Shown: positions 9,409 to 18,069, counted from the first letter of the stretch. The stretch is DNA of 64,000 bases from Azospirillum brasilense (GCF_001315015.1 NZ_CP012914.1:1794501-1858500); one strand, 5' to 3'. Translations and numbers: made by a program. Notes: generated from the letters alone by a model not told the origin.

Positions 9409-9852
9409 ATGAGTGACCAGCTTCGCGCCGATGTGCCCGATAACGAGCTTCTGCGGATGACCGCGGACATCGTCTCCGCATATGTCAGCAAGAACGTTCT
9501 GCCGGCGCAGCAGATTCCCGAGGTGATCAACACGGTCTACTCGTCGCTGACCGGGCTGAACACGCAGCCCCGAGAAATTCCTTCGGAGCCGCTGAAGCCC
9601 GCCGTGCCGATCCGCAAGTCGGTGACGCCCGAATACATCGTGTGTCTGGAAGACGGCAAAAAGCTGAAGATGCTGAAGCGCCATCTGCGCTCCACCTACA
9701 ATATGTCGCCGGACGAATACCGGGCGCGCTGGAGCCTGCCGCCGGATTATCCGATGGTTGCGCCGAACTACGCGGCGCAGCGTTCCGAGTTCGCCAAGCG
9801 CATCGGCCTCGGCCGCAGTTCCGGCCGCCAGACACGCCGCAAGGCCGGCTGA
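9409..9852 (+). CDS. mucR: MucR/Ros-family transcriptional regulator
   Basis: Alphaproteobacterial zinc-finger regulator, typically a pleiotropic repressor of exopolysaccharide, motility and cell-cycle genes acting at AT-rich promoters. I choose the second ATG (9409), because AGGA lies 9 bp before it but only 3 bp before the first (9403). The DNA-binding core runs YIVCLEDGKKLKMLKRHL followed by STYNMSPDEYRARW. The zinc-site positions are unusual: Cys79 is kept, the second Cys is Asp82, His92 is kept, and the last His position holds Thr96/Tyr97. A strong terminator follows, so it is monocistronic. Confidence 0.93.
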   Translation: MSDQLRADVPDNELLRMTADIVSAYVSKNVLPAQQIPEVINTVYSSLTGLNTQPREIPSEPLKPAVPIRKSVTPEYIVCLEDGKKLKMLKRHLRSTYNMSPDEYRARWSLPPDYPMVAPNYAAQRSEFAKRIGLGRSSGRQTRRKAG

Positions 9853-9874
9853 GCGCCAGCACCGTCCTGAACGA

Positions 9875-9910
9875 ACAGGGCCGGCCTCCCCGATGGGAGG
9901 CCGGCCCTGT
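9875..9910 (+). terminator. Strong hairpin terminator after mucR
   Basis: Perfect 16-bp stem (9875-9890 with 9895-9910), loop CGAT, 22 bp past the mucR stop and followed by GTCGTTT. Confidence 0.85.
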
Positions 9911-9987
9911 GTCGTTTCAGCGTCATGTCTTTCGTTGATCCGGACCGTGAGGCGGTTGGACCTTACCGAGCCCGCCCGCGCCGCTCC

Positions 9988-10332
9988 TCACCCACAGTTA
10001 CGGCCGGACAGGCGGCAGTTGAAGCGTTCAACATTACGGGTCAACTCCTGCCCTGTGCTGGTGTTCTCCTCGTTCAGGCAGCGCAGATAGTCCATGGTCT
10101 TGTCCACATACTCCTTCACCTCGAACTGGCAGGTGGCCATCTTGTCCGCGCTGACAAAGGTGGTGGTGTCGCTCATGCAGAGCGGAACGCCGGGCTTCGT
10201 GCAGATGATGGTGGTTTCCGACCGCGCCGCCGGGCTTTGCAGCGCCACGGCCAGCACCAGCAGCGTGGCCGCCGGCTTCAGGGTCTCTCTCAACAGCACG
10301 GGCAATCTCCGCAAGACCGTCACGCAACGCAT
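9988..10332 (-). CDS. Small exported cysteine-containing protein, unknown function
   Basis: Unrecognised protein of 114 residues. The ATG at 10332 has GGAGGGAG 9 bp upstream. The first 37 or so residues form a signal peptide: basic start, hydrophobic LLVLAVAL core and a likely cleavage site near AARSE. The mature part is about 77 residues with five or six cysteines (CTKPG, LCMSD, TCQF, RCLN, NCRLSGRNC), suggesting a disulphide-stabilised periplasmic protein. It converges on the mucR terminator. A longer start at 10383 has weaker support. Confidence 0.6.
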   Translation of the reverse strand: MRCVTVLRRLPVLLRETLKPAATLLVLAVALQSPAARSETTIICTKPGVPLCMSDTTTFVSADKMATCQFEVKEYVDKTMDYLRCLNEENTSTGQELTRNVERFNCRLSGRNCG

Positions 10333-10628
10333 TGCGATCGTCTCCCTCCGCATTCGGTCAGGACTGCCGCGCCTGGACAGCATTGTCCGGAAAGCGCGGC
10401 GGTCCGTTCGTTCGTGGAACGGTTTCTACAGGCGTTACATCCGATGCACCAGTGCCCACGGCGTGGCATAGGTCTAGAGTCGGAGCCGAGCAGTTCACCC
10501 TCCGGACCGGTTCCGCAGGTCCGGCACCGGGATGTCAGTGCTCACCATCAGCAGAAGCCAAGACTAGCCGCGCCCCCCCGCCCCGCCGGGTGGGCGCGCT
10601 TCTTGGCGTTTGTACCCGCGCAATTCGG

Positions 10629-10871
10629 TCAGCGTTTGGCCGCGTCGCGCTTCATGACGAACTGGAGCTTGCTGATCGCGGTCCGTTTCAAAAGCTCCAG
10701 GCTGCCGGTGGCCGGCCCGACGACCGAGACCTCCGTCGCGGTGACGGGATCAATGGCCATGACCTTCAGATAGCTGCCGACCCGCTGGAACTCGAACAGC
10801 ACCTCGCCGACGCCGTTTCCCGCGCCGTTTCCAGCCGTCTGGCCTTTTCCAGGCGCCCGATTGCCCACCAT
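10629..10871 (-). CDS. Small conserved protein (DUF6898-like)
   Basis: Protein of 80 residues. The ATG at 10871 sits 6 bp after GGAGAAG. After a Gly-rich N terminus, the segment GEVLFEFQRVGSYLKVMAID through SKLQFVMKRD resembles a short domain found in many alphaproteobacteria (DUF6898, from memory). No catalytic motif is seen and its function is unknown. It stands alone on the minus strand, divergent from the ferritin-like gene. Confidence 0.6.
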   Translation of the reverse strand: MVGNRAPGKGQTAGNGAGNGVGEVLFEFQRVGSYLKVMAIDPVTATEVSVVGPATGSLELLKRTAISKLQFVMKRDAAKR

Positions 10872-10999
10872 CACTTCTTCTCCATCACCGGCCTTCACCG
10901 GTCCCGTTACCACCTTAGCACAGCGCAACCGCTCCGGAACCCCGTCTGCCACGTCCTGTTGTTGGCGGACGACGCACACAGCAAGGGAGTACCGGCACC

Positions 11000-11512
11000 A
11001 TGGCTGCCAAGACCATGCAGGATCTGCTGATCGAAGAACTCCGCGACATCTACCACGCCGAAAGGCAGCTCACCAAGGCTCTGCCGAAGCTGGCCAAGGC
11101 GGCACACTCCGAACAGCTCCGCACGGCCTTCGAATCCCATCTGGAAGAAACCCGCGGCCAGATCGAACGGCTGGAGCAGGTGTTCGACGAGTTGGACACC
11201 CGCACCCGCGGCAAGCATTGCGACGCGATGGAGGGGCTGATCAGCGAAGCGCGCGAGATCATGGAAATGGGTCTCGCCCCCGAAGTGCAGGACGCTGCCC
11301 TGATTGCCGCCGCCCAGAAGGTGGAGCATTACGAGATCGCCAGCTACGGGACCGTCCACGCCTACGCCACCGCCTGCGGCCTCACCAAGGTGGCGGAGCT
11401 GTTGGAGCAGACTCTGAACGAAGAGAAGGAAACCGACAAGAAGCTGAACATGCTGGCAATCAACGACGTGAACAAAAAAGCGATCCAGGCCAGCGGGAAA
11501 AAGGCGGCCTGA
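11000..11512 (+). CDS. YciE/YciF-type ferritin-like protein (DUF892)
   Basis: Helical-bundle protein of 170 residues of the YciE/YciF family, ferritin-like proteins linked to stress responses. The N terminus TMQDLLIEELRDIYHAERQL and the repeated E-x(6)-Y-x2-H/E pattern (ELRDIYHAE, EHYEIASYGT) are typical and may bind metal. GGGAG precedes the ATG. A conserved helix pair ends in a Lys-rich tail. Monocistronic by spacing. Confidence 0.88.
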   Translation: MAAKTMQDLLIEELRDIYHAERQLTKALPKLAKAAHSEQLRTAFESHLEETRGQIERLEQVFDELDTRTRGKHCDAMEGLISEAREIMEMGLAPEVQDAALIAAAQKVEHYEIASYGTVHAYATACGLTKVAELLEQTLNEEKETDKKLNMLAINDVNKKAIQASGKKAA

Positions 11513-11623
11513 CGACGGCGCGCCGGGTCATAAGCCGAATCTCTTGTTACAGCGGGCGCCATTGAAGGCGGGCGGGCGAGCCCCTACTATCGGGCTCATC
11601 CAATCGATTTCTCCGGTGCCCCC

Positions 11624-12046
11624 ATGCGCAGGGTCGCGTCCATCCTCGGTTCCCTTCTTATCGCCGCCACCATCGCCGGTTTGTCCACGGTGGTTCAGGC
11701 GGCGGAGGGGCCGGCGGCCCTGCCGCCCTCCGTCCGCATCAAGCCGGTGATGGTCCCCATCGTCACCCGCGGGCAGGTGGAGCGCTACACGCAGATCGAG
11801 GTGATGTTGGAGGTGGCGAACGCTACCCGCCTGGGTGAAGTCCAGGTCGCCATCCCGCGGCTGCACGACGCCACGCTCCGTGCGGTCTATCTGGGCATCG
11901 AGGAGGGATGGATCGTCCGCGGCAACATCGCCAACATGCCCGCTCTGCGCCGCAAGATCGACGAGGAGAGCGTCAAGCTGTTCGGCAAGGACGTCGTCAG
12001 CCGCATCCTCATCACCCCTTTGTCCCGCCAATCCTCCTTTCCCTGA
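11624..12046 (+). CDS. Periplasmic FliL-like protein without membrane anchor
   Basis: Protein of 140 residues with a cleavable-looking signal peptide (about 1-27, ending VQAAEG) and a domain that aligns by eye with the FliL-like protein at 968-1432: VRIKPVMVPIV with VRMAPFVVPAI, RGNIANMPALRRKI with TGNLVNIIAVKEKL, and DVVSRILITPLSRQ with GVVQNVLVQVVTQR. Here the N-terminal helix ends in an Ala-x-Ala-like site rather than a linker, so I expect a soluble periplasmic protein. Function unknown; no flagellar neighbours. Confidence 0.65.
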   Translation: MRRVASILGSLLIAATIAGLSTVVQAAEGPAALPPSVRIKPVMVPIVTRGQVERYTQIEVMLEVANATRLGEVQVAIPRLHDATLRAVYLGIEEGWIVRGNIANMPALRRKIDEESVKLFGKDVVSRILITPLSRQSSFP

Positions 12047-12124
12047 CACATCCCCCCTTCCGGCGGTTGCCTCATCGGCCACTTCGCGGCAGCATGGCCG
12101 CCTGACCGGTAAGGAAACGCGAGA

Positions 12125-12544
12125 ATGGCCGTGGTGTATGTGGCGCGCAGTGCCGCGCTGACGAAGTGGGCGTCCGACGTCGGACAGGGAAAGCACATCT
12201 TCAAGCTGGGCGTGGCCGCCGACAATGACGAGGCCAAGGCCGCGATCGACGCGGGCTGGGCCGGCGAATCCGACTGGCGCCTGATCCACAGCCAGGAGGT
12301 GCCGGACCTTGACGAGGAGGCGGTGATCGAGCGGCTGATGCGCAAGGAAAAGGTCATCGATCCGACCTATTATCCGAAGCTGAAGGGTGCCTCGGGCGTC
12401 TTCCGCATCACCTTGACCAACGTGCAGAACAGCCTTCTCGTTGCCAAGGCCATGTCCGCCGACGAGCCGCTGATCGACGTCAAGGTGAAGCCGAAGGACA
12501 TCGGCGAATACATGATCCGCAACGCCCTCCCCTCCCCGTCATGA
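12125..12544 (+). CDS. Conserved protein, possibly GIY-YIG-like
   Basis: Protein of 139 residues translated from an ATG after AAGGAAACGCGAGA. The early segment VVYVARSAALTKW, followed by HIFKLGVAAD about 12 residues later, resembles the two strands of T5orf172/GIY-YIG-like domains, but the catalytic Arg/Glu pair cannot be assigned with confidence. Its stop overlaps the ATG of the DUF488 gene by 4 bp, so the two are co-translated. Treat as a hypothetical protein with a tentative fold. Confidence 0.6.
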   Translation: MAVVYVARSAALTKWASDVGQGKHIFKLGVAADNDEAKAAIDAGWAGESDWRLIHSQEVPDLDEEAVIERLMRKEKVIDPTYYPKLKGASGVFRITLTNVQNSLLVAKAMSADEPLIDVKVKPKDIGEYMIRNALPSPS

Positions 12545-13005
12545 GCGACCGCCCGCCGCTCTACACCATTGGTTACGAAGGCGCCTCCTTCGACTCCGTA
12601 CTGCGCGCGTTGAAAGCGCGAGGCGTGGGAGTTCTGCTGGACGTGCGCGAACTGCCCCTGTCCCGCCGCGCCGGCTTCTCGAAACGGCCGCTGTCGGCGG
12701 GGTTGGAGGAGGCTGGGATCGGCTACGTCCATTTGAAGGGGCTGGGCACGCCCAAGGAGGGCCGTGTCGCTGCCCATCAAGGCGAGCTGGACCGCTTCTG
12801 GTCGATCGTCGACGCGAAGATGCAGACGCCGGAAGCCGAGCACGACCTGAACCGCGCCGCCGCGCTGGCGCAGGAAAAGCCGGCGTGTCTGCTCTGTTTC
12901 GAGGCGTCGCCGCACCTCTGCCACCGGCTCCGCGTCGGCGAACTGCTTCACAGCCGTTTCGGCTTCACGGTGGAGCATCTGTCTCCCGCCGAACCTTCCT
13001 TTTAA
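12541..13005 (+). CDS. DUF488 family protein
   Basis: Protein of 154 residues with the DUF488 signatures: YTIGYEGASFDSVLRAL at the N terminus, LLDVRELPLSRRAGFSK and a C-terminal CLLCFEASPHLCHR. The family is widespread and poorly characterised; the conserved Cys/His cluster near the end suggests a redox or nucleic-acid role, but no reaction is established. It is coupled to the upstream gene (ATGA overlap) and lies 8 bp before a GNAT gene. Confidence 0.9.
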   Translation: MSDRPPLYTIGYEGASFDSVLRALKARGVGVLLDVRELPLSRRAGFSKRPLSAGLEEAGIGYVHLKGLGTPKEGRVAAHQGELDRFWSIVDAKMQTPEAEHDLNRAAALAQEKPACLLCFEASPHLCHRLRVGELLHSRFGFTVEHLSPAEPSF

Positions 13006-13013
13006 GGCCCGAC

Positions 13014-13463
13014 ATGCATTCCCGCTGGTACCGCTTCGCCGACCTGTCCGCCGGCACCTTCCACGACATGCTCCACCTCCGCCAGAGCGTGCTGGTGGTG
13101 GAGCAGGCCTCGCCCTTTCCCGACTTGGATGGACGCGACCCGGTGGCGCAGCATCTGGCGCTGTATGACGGCGACGCACCGACACCCGTCGGCTACGCCC
13201 GCATTTTCGGCCCTGACGTTGAGACCGGCGCCACCTCCTTCGGGCGGTTGGCGGTCGCTCCGGCGTGGCGCGGCAAGGCGCTGGGCCGCCGGCTGGTCGC
13301 GGAATGCCTGGAGCGGCTGACCCAGGAATGGCCGGAGCACGACGTGCAGATCAGCGCGCAGCTTTACTTGGAGAGCTTTTACGGCGGTTTCGGATTCCGG
13401 CGCGTCAGTGAGATTTACGACGATGTCGGCATCGACCACATCGACATGCGGCTGAGCCGCTAG
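13014..13463 (+). CDS. GNAT acetyltransferase, ElaA-like
   Basis: 149 residues from ATG 13014 (AAGG upstream). It starts WYRFADLSAGTFHDMLHLRQ, as in the ElaA family, and the acetyl-CoA-binding loop reads RLAVAPAWRGKALGRRLV (V-x-x-x-x-R-G-x-x-x-G). The C-terminal FYGGFGFRRVSE is the usual GNAT end. Substrate unknown. Third gene of a compact plus-strand trio. A longer frame starting inside the DUF488 gene is not favoured. Confidence 0.88.
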   Translation: MHSRWYRFADLSAGTFHDMLHLRQSVLVVEQASPFPDLDGRDPVAQHLALYDGDAPTPVGYARIFGPDVETGATSFGRLAVAPAWRGKALGRRLVAECLERLTQEWPEHDVQISAQLYLESFYGGFGFRRVSEIYDDVGIDHIDMRLSR

Positions 13464-13478
13464 GGCGGACAATCCAGT

Positions 13479-14252
13479 TTATTTCCTGGCCTCGGCCAGG
13501 ATGTCGCCGGCTTCCTTGCGGATGACGTTCAGGTTCTTGAGCAGGATCGCCAGCGCCTGATCGTAGTTGAAGGCCTCCTCCGACTCGTCCGGGATGTCGG
13601 TGTCGTCGGCGGCGACGGAGACCTTGGCCTTCTTCTTCACGGTCGCGAAATACTCGCTGCCGGTCTTCTCGAATCCCTTGATGGCCTTTTGCAGGGCATC
13701 GACATCGTTGGCACGGGTGGCGGCGTCCAGCGCCTTCGTCGCCTTTTCCAGGCCGCTCGACGCCCGGAAGGCGAGCAGGAAACCCTCGGCGGGCTTCTTC
13801 TTGCCGGTCAGCGCCTCGAACATCTTCTTGGCGGCGGTCCAGTCGGCGAAGAAGGTGGTGGCGGGCATCTCCTTGCCGCTGCCAGCCTTCTCCAGCTTCT
13901 TCAGAGCGGTCAGGCTTTCCAACTGGGCCATCTGCTCGACGTTCATGGCGCCACCCAGCATGTCGGCCGCCACCTCGACGGCGCCCTCGTTCTTCGCCTT
14001 CTGCGCCTTGACGATGACGGCGCTGAGCTTCGCCCGAAAAATTTTTGTCGCCTGGAGCAGATCTGCCAGTGCCGCACGCAGCGCCTTGGCGTCCCCCGCC
14101 TTGTAGGCCTTGTCCCAGGCCGCGGCGGCCTTCTCCACATCACCGGACTTCTTCACCACCGCCAGGGCATCGCCCGAATTGGGGATCTTCTTCGCCTCGG
14201 CTTCGCACTTCGCCTTGTGCTTCTTGAATTCGGGAGCGGCGGCGAACGGCAT
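13479..14252 (-). CDS. Lysine/alanine-rich helical protein, unknown function
   Basis: Unrecognised protein of 257 residues. The ATG at 14252 follows GGAGACCTGACC. No signal peptide or membrane segment. Composition is rich in Ala, Lys and Glu, with long amphipathic helices (for example AKALRAALADLLQATKIF and LLKNLNVIRKEAGDILAEAR), so an elongated helical bundle or coiled coil is likely. A short acidic stretch (ADDTDIPDESEEAF) lies near residue 225. Convergent with the GNAT gene. Confidence 0.65.
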   Translation of the reverse strand: MPFAAAPEFKKHKAKCEAEAKKIPNSGDALAVVKKSGDVEKAAAAWDKAYKAGDAKALRAALADLLQATKIFRAKLSAVIVKAQKAKNEGAVEVAADMLGGAMNVEQMAQLESLTALKKLEKAGSGKEMPATTFFADWTAAKKMFEALTGKKKPAEGFLLAFRASSGLEKATKALDAATRANDVDALQKAIKGFEKTGSEYFATVKKKAKVSVAADDTDIPDESEEAFNYDQALAILLKNLNVIRKEAGDILAEARK

Positions 14253-14387
14253 GGTCAGGTCTCCGGCTTGATGTCTTACAACCCGCTCGACCGCAGCGAA
14301 CGGTTGCAGAAGACTAAGCGCTGCCCCACCAGCGTCAACGTCGACCCGGTTCAAAATGGAAGAAGCGGTGTGGTTTACCCGCCCAAC

Positions 14388-15965
14388 CTAGCCGACGACC
14401 ATGGCCTGGAGCGTCTCCAGCCGGTCGGCCTCCGCCGCTGGCTTGTCCCAGCGGATGCGGTGGACGCGCGGGAAACGCATCGCCAGCCCGCTCTTGTGGC
14501 GGTTCGACGGGTGCACGCTGTCGAAGGCAACCTCCAGCACCAAGCCCGGCTCGACCTCGCGCACCGGGCCGTAGCGGCGGGTCGTGCGGTTGCGCACCCA
14601 GCGGTCGAGTTCGACCAACTCCGCGTCGGTGAAGCCGAAATAGGCCTTGCCGACCGGCACCAGCTCCCCGCCACGCCAGACGCCGAAGGTGAAGTCCGAG
14701 TAATAGCTGGACCGCTTGCCGTGCCCGCGCTGGGCGTACATCAGCACGGTGTCGAGGGTCAGCGCCCCGCGCTTCCACTTGAACCAGGGGCCCTTGGGAC
14801 GCCCGGCGACGTAGACGCTGTCCTTGCGCTTCAGCATCAGCCCTTCGATGCTGTTCTCCCGGCTGCCCTCGCGCAGGCCCTTCAGCGCCTCCCAACCCTC
14901 GAAGGGCACCAGCGGCGACAGGTCCATCCGCCGTGGCCGCACCGCGTCGTGCCAGCGCTCCAGCCGGGCGCGTCGCTCGGTGAAGGGCAGGCCGCGCAGG
15001 TCCTCCTCGCCGTCGAACAGAATGTCGTAGAGCCGCACCCAGGCGGGAAACTCCTTGAGCATCGCGGCAGTGACCGTCTTGCGGTTCAGCCGTTGCTGAA
15101 GGTCGTTGAAGGGCGCGATGGCGCCCTCGTCGCGGGCAACCAGCAACTCGCCGTCCAGCACGGCATCGAAGGTCATGTGGTCGGCGATGTCGGGAAAGGC
15201 CCCGGACACGTCGTCGCCGGTGCGGCTGTAGACGCGCCGCTCGCCGCCGCGGGCCGCCAACTGCACGCGGATGCCGTCCCATTTCCATTCCGCGGCGTAG
15301 TCGGCCGGGTCGAGCCCGGCCATGTCCTCCTCCTCCAGCGGGTGGGAAAGCATCAGCGGGCGGAAACCCGCCCCCTTCCCCGCCGCCGGCCGGTCGGACT
15401 TCCCCTCCAGCCAGGCGAACAGGTCGGCGTAGGGCGGGGTCAGCCCATGCCAGCACTCCTCAAGGTCGCCGAGATCGACCTTCCCCCACTCCGCCAATGC
15501 CGTCTTGGCCAGCCGAGCCGACACGCCCACCCGCAGGCTGCCGGTGATGAGCTTGAGCAGCGCGAAGCGGCCCGAGGAATCCAGCGTGTCGAGCCAGCCC
15601 TCCACCAGCCCCATCACCTGCCCACGCTTGGCCGCGCGCAGAGTCTCCACCACCTCGGTCATGGAAGGCGGCAGGCTGTTCGCCCGCTCCGGGCGCTCCG
15701 GCCAGATCAGCGCCACCGTCTCGGCGAGGTCGCCGACATAGTCGTAGGACAGGGCGAACAGTTCGGGGTCGACGCGGGTGGCGACCAGTTGCCGGATGGC
15801 CGCCGGCTTGGCCTCGTGGAAGACCAGCGATTCCGTCAGGGCCGCCAGCGCCCAGCCGCGGTCGGGGTCCGGCGTGGTGGCGAAGAAGTCGGCCAGCAGG
15901 CGGATCTTGCCGTTGCGCGCTGGCATGAAGACCAGCCCGTCGATCAGCGCGGAGAAGTTCCTCAC
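14388..15965 (-). CDS. ATP-dependent DNA ligase
   Basis: Joins nicked DNA using ATP. 525 residues. The N-terminal helical domain (1-200) is followed by the adenylation domain with nucleophile Lys228 in EWKWDGIR, then DGELLV, and an OB domain. The start is a GTG whose bases overlap the stop of the upstream exonuclease (GTGA), so the two are translationally coupled. Families of this type pair with a beta-CASP exonuclease in many proteobacteria and are presumed to act in DNA repair; the replicative ligase is the separate NAD+ enzyme. Confidence 0.93.
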   Translation of the reverse strand: MRNFSALIDGLVFMPARNGKIRLLADFFATTPDPDRGWALAALTESLVFHEAKPAAIRQLVATRVDPELFALSYDYVGDLAETVALIWPERPERANSLPPSMTEVVETLRAAKRGQVMGLVEGWLDTLDSSGRFALLKLITGSLRVGVSARLAKTALAEWGKVDLGDLEECWHGLTPPYADLFAWLEGKSDRPAAGKGAGFRPLMLSHPLEEEDMAGLDPADYAAEWKWDGIRVQLAARGGERRVYSRTGDDVSGAFPDIADHMTFDAVLDGELLVARDEGAIAPFNDLQQRLNRKTVTAAMLKEFPAWVRLYDILFDGEEDLRGLPFTERRARLERWHDAVRPRRMDLSPLVPFEGWEALKGLREGSRENSIEGLMLKRKDSVYVAGRPKGPWFKWKRGALTLDTVLMYAQRGHGKRSSYYSDFTFGVWRGGELVPVGKAYFGFTDAELVELDRWVRNRTTRRYGPVREVEPGLVLEVAFDSVHPSNRHKSGLAMRFPRVHRIRWDKPAAEADRLETLQAMVVG

Positions 15966-16990
15966 GCCCCCTCCTCCTCGAAGCCGACCAGGGCCAGGGC
16001 GCGGGCGCGGATGCCGCGCTGGGTGGCGTGGTGGACCAGCGCCTCCTCCCGGCCATGGGTCACCCAGACCTCGGGCGCGGCGACCTCGTCGAGCGTCTGG
16101 ACCAGCTCGTCCCAATCGGCGTGGTCGGAAATGACCAGGGGCAGTTCCACGCCGCGCTGGCGCGCCCGCTGGCGGACACGCATCCAGCCGGAGGCCATCG
16201 CCACCACCGGGTCGGTCAGCCGGCGTGCCCAGCGGTCGGCCACCGCGCCGGGCGGGGCCAGCACCAGGGCGCCCTTCAGCTCCTCCTTGGCCGCAACGGT
16301 GGCCGGGCGAAGCTCGCCCAGAGGCACGCCGAAGCCCTCATAGAGTTTGCAGATCGGCTCCAGCGCGCCGTGCAGATAGATCGGCCGGTCGTAGCCCGCG
16401 GCGCGCAGCAGGGAGATCACCCGCTGGCATTTGCCCAGCGCGTAGGCCCCGACGACATGGCTGCGCTCCGGAAAGATCGACAACGAGTGCAGCAGCTTGT
16501 CGATCTCCCCCAGGTCCGGCGGATGGCGGAAGACCGGCAGGCCGAAGGTCGCCTCGGTGATGAAGACGTCGCAGGGCACCGGCTCGAATGGGGCGCAAGT
16601 GCGGTCGAAGCGCCGCTTGTAATCGCCGGACACCACCACCCGCGTGCCCGCATGCTCCAGCACCACCTGCGCGCTGCCCAGCACATGGCCGGCGGGCACC
16701 AGACGCACCGTCACGTCGCCGATGCGGATCGCCTCGCCATAGTCGAGCGTCTGCGTCGCCGCCCCCGCCCCCTCGCCCAGCCTTTGCCGCATGATGGCGA
16801 GCGTCCCGGCGGTGGCGAGCACATGGGCGTGGCCGGGCCGGGCGTGGTCGGAATGGCCGTGGGTCACCACGGCGCGGTCCACCGGACGCAGCGGGTCCAC
16901 GTAGAAGCCGCCGGGCTCCACATAGAGTCCCTCGGGGCAGACCTTCATCCAGCGTTCGGCGGGGGGGCGGGCGGGGCTTTGTGCAGGCAT
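15962..16990 (-). CDS. Ligase-associated DNA exonuclease (metallo-beta-lactamase/beta-CASP fold)
   Basis: 342 residues from ATG 16990 (AGGA 5 bp upstream). The zinc-binding motif THGHSDH is at about 43-49, followed by GHVLGSAQV, SGDYKRRFD and a C-terminal beta-CASP part with ISDHADWDEL and VWVTHG. This is the ligase-associated exonuclease family, related to eukaryotic mRNA-processing and SNM1-type nucleases. The coupled ligase downstream suggests that the two process and seal DNA ends. Confidence 0.92.
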   Translation of the reverse strand: MPAQSPARPPAERWMKVCPEGLYVEPGGFYVDPLRPVDRAVVTHGHSDHARPGHAHVLATAGTLAIMRQRLGEGAGAATQTLDYGEAIRIGDVTVRLVPAGHVLGSAQVVLEHAGTRVVVSGDYKRRFDRTCAPFEPVPCDVFITEATFGLPVFRHPPDLGEIDKLLHSLSIFPERSHVVGAYALGKCQRVISLLRAAGYDRPIYLHGALEPICKLYEGFGVPLGELRPATVAAKEELKGALVLAPPGAVADRWARRLTDPVVAMASGWMRVRQRARQRGVELPLVISDHADWDELVQTLDEVAAPEVWVTHGREEALVHHATQRGIRARALALVGFEEEGA

Positions 16991-17097
16991 GTCCTGCAAT
17001 ATAGGCCGTCCTCGCGAAAGGACAAAATTCCGATTCCTCCGGTTGCGCCGGCGCGAACCACGGCGCAGGATGCGGGAGAATGAGGGAGACTCCGACC

Positions 17098-18018
17098 ATG
17101 CACGACCGCCTGTCACCAACGCCCGAGGTCGCCGAAGCCCTGGCCGAGGGCCGGCCCGTGGTGGCGCTGGAATCCACCGTCATCTCTCACGGTATGCCCT
17201 ACCCGAAGAATCTGGAAACGGCGACGGCGCTGGAGGACGCGGTACGGGCCGAGGGGGCGGTTCCCGCGACAATCGCCGTTCTCGACGGGCGCATCCGCGT
17301 CGGGCTGGACAGTGTGGCTCTGGAGCGGCTCGCCAAGGGCGGCACCGGTGTCATGAAGCTGAGCCGCCGCGACCTGCCCGTCGCTCTGGCGACCGGAGCG
17401 CTGGGCGCCACCACCGTGGCCGCCACCATGATCGCCGCGAGGCTGGCCGGAATCGCCGTCTTCGCCACCGGCGGTTTGGGCGGTGTGCACCGCGGTGCCG
17501 AAACCAGTTTCGACGTGTCGGCGGACCTCGACGAGCTGGCCCGCACCAGCGTCTGCGTCGTCTGTGCGGGTGCGAAGTCGATTCTCGACCTGCCGAAGAC
17601 GCTGGAGGTGCTGGAGACCCGCGGCGTTCCCGTCCTGGGGCTGGGCACCGAGGAATTTCCGGCCTTCTACAGCCGCAACTCTGGTCTGCCCGTCTCTCAT
17701 CGCTGTGACAACATCGATGAGGTCGCGGCCATCCTGCGGGCCAAATGGCAGCTTGGGCTGGAGGGTGGCGTGGTCCTCGCCAATCCCATCCCGGAGGCCG
17801 ACGCACTCGATGGCGAAGCCATGGAGAAAGCCATCGCCCAGGCACTAAAGGATGCGGAACATCATGGAATCACGGGAAAATCCGTCACGCCTTATCTCCT
17901 CGCGGCGCTTGAGCGGATCACCGGCGGGCGCAGCCTGACCGCAAACATGGCGCTGATCCGAAACAACGCCGTGATTGCGGCGCGGCTGGCGGCGGCTTAC
18001 GCAGCGCGGACCGCCTGA
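17098..18018 (+). CDS. psuG: Pseudouridine-5'-phosphate glycosidase
   Basis: Cleaves pseudouridine 5'-phosphate to uracil and ribose 5-phosphate. 306 residues from ATG 17098, preceded by GGGAGA 8 bp upstream. Signatures: VALESTVISHGMPYPKN at about 22-38, KGGTGVMKLSRRDL, and FATGGLGGVHRGAE. The pseudouridine kinase gene psuK, which usually sits next to psuG, is absent from both sides. Confidence 0.95.
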   Translation: MHDRLSPTPEVAEALAEGRPVVALESTVISHGMPYPKNLETATALEDAVRAEGAVPATIAVLDGRIRVGLDSVALERLAKGGTGVMKLSRRDLPVALATGALGATTVAATMIAARLAGIAVFATGGLGGVHRGAETSFDVSADLDELARTSVCVVCAGAKSILDLPKTLEVLETRGVPVLGLGTEEFPAFYSRNSGLPVSHRCDNIDEVAAILRAKWQLGLEGGVVLANPIPEADALDGEAMEKAIAQALKDAEHHGITGKSVTPYLLAALERITGGRSLTANMALIRNNAVIAARLAAAYAARTA

Positions 18019-18069
18019 CTGGTCATAGGCCGTTACGCATAAGAGGTAAGCCATCCGTGACGTCCGGAT

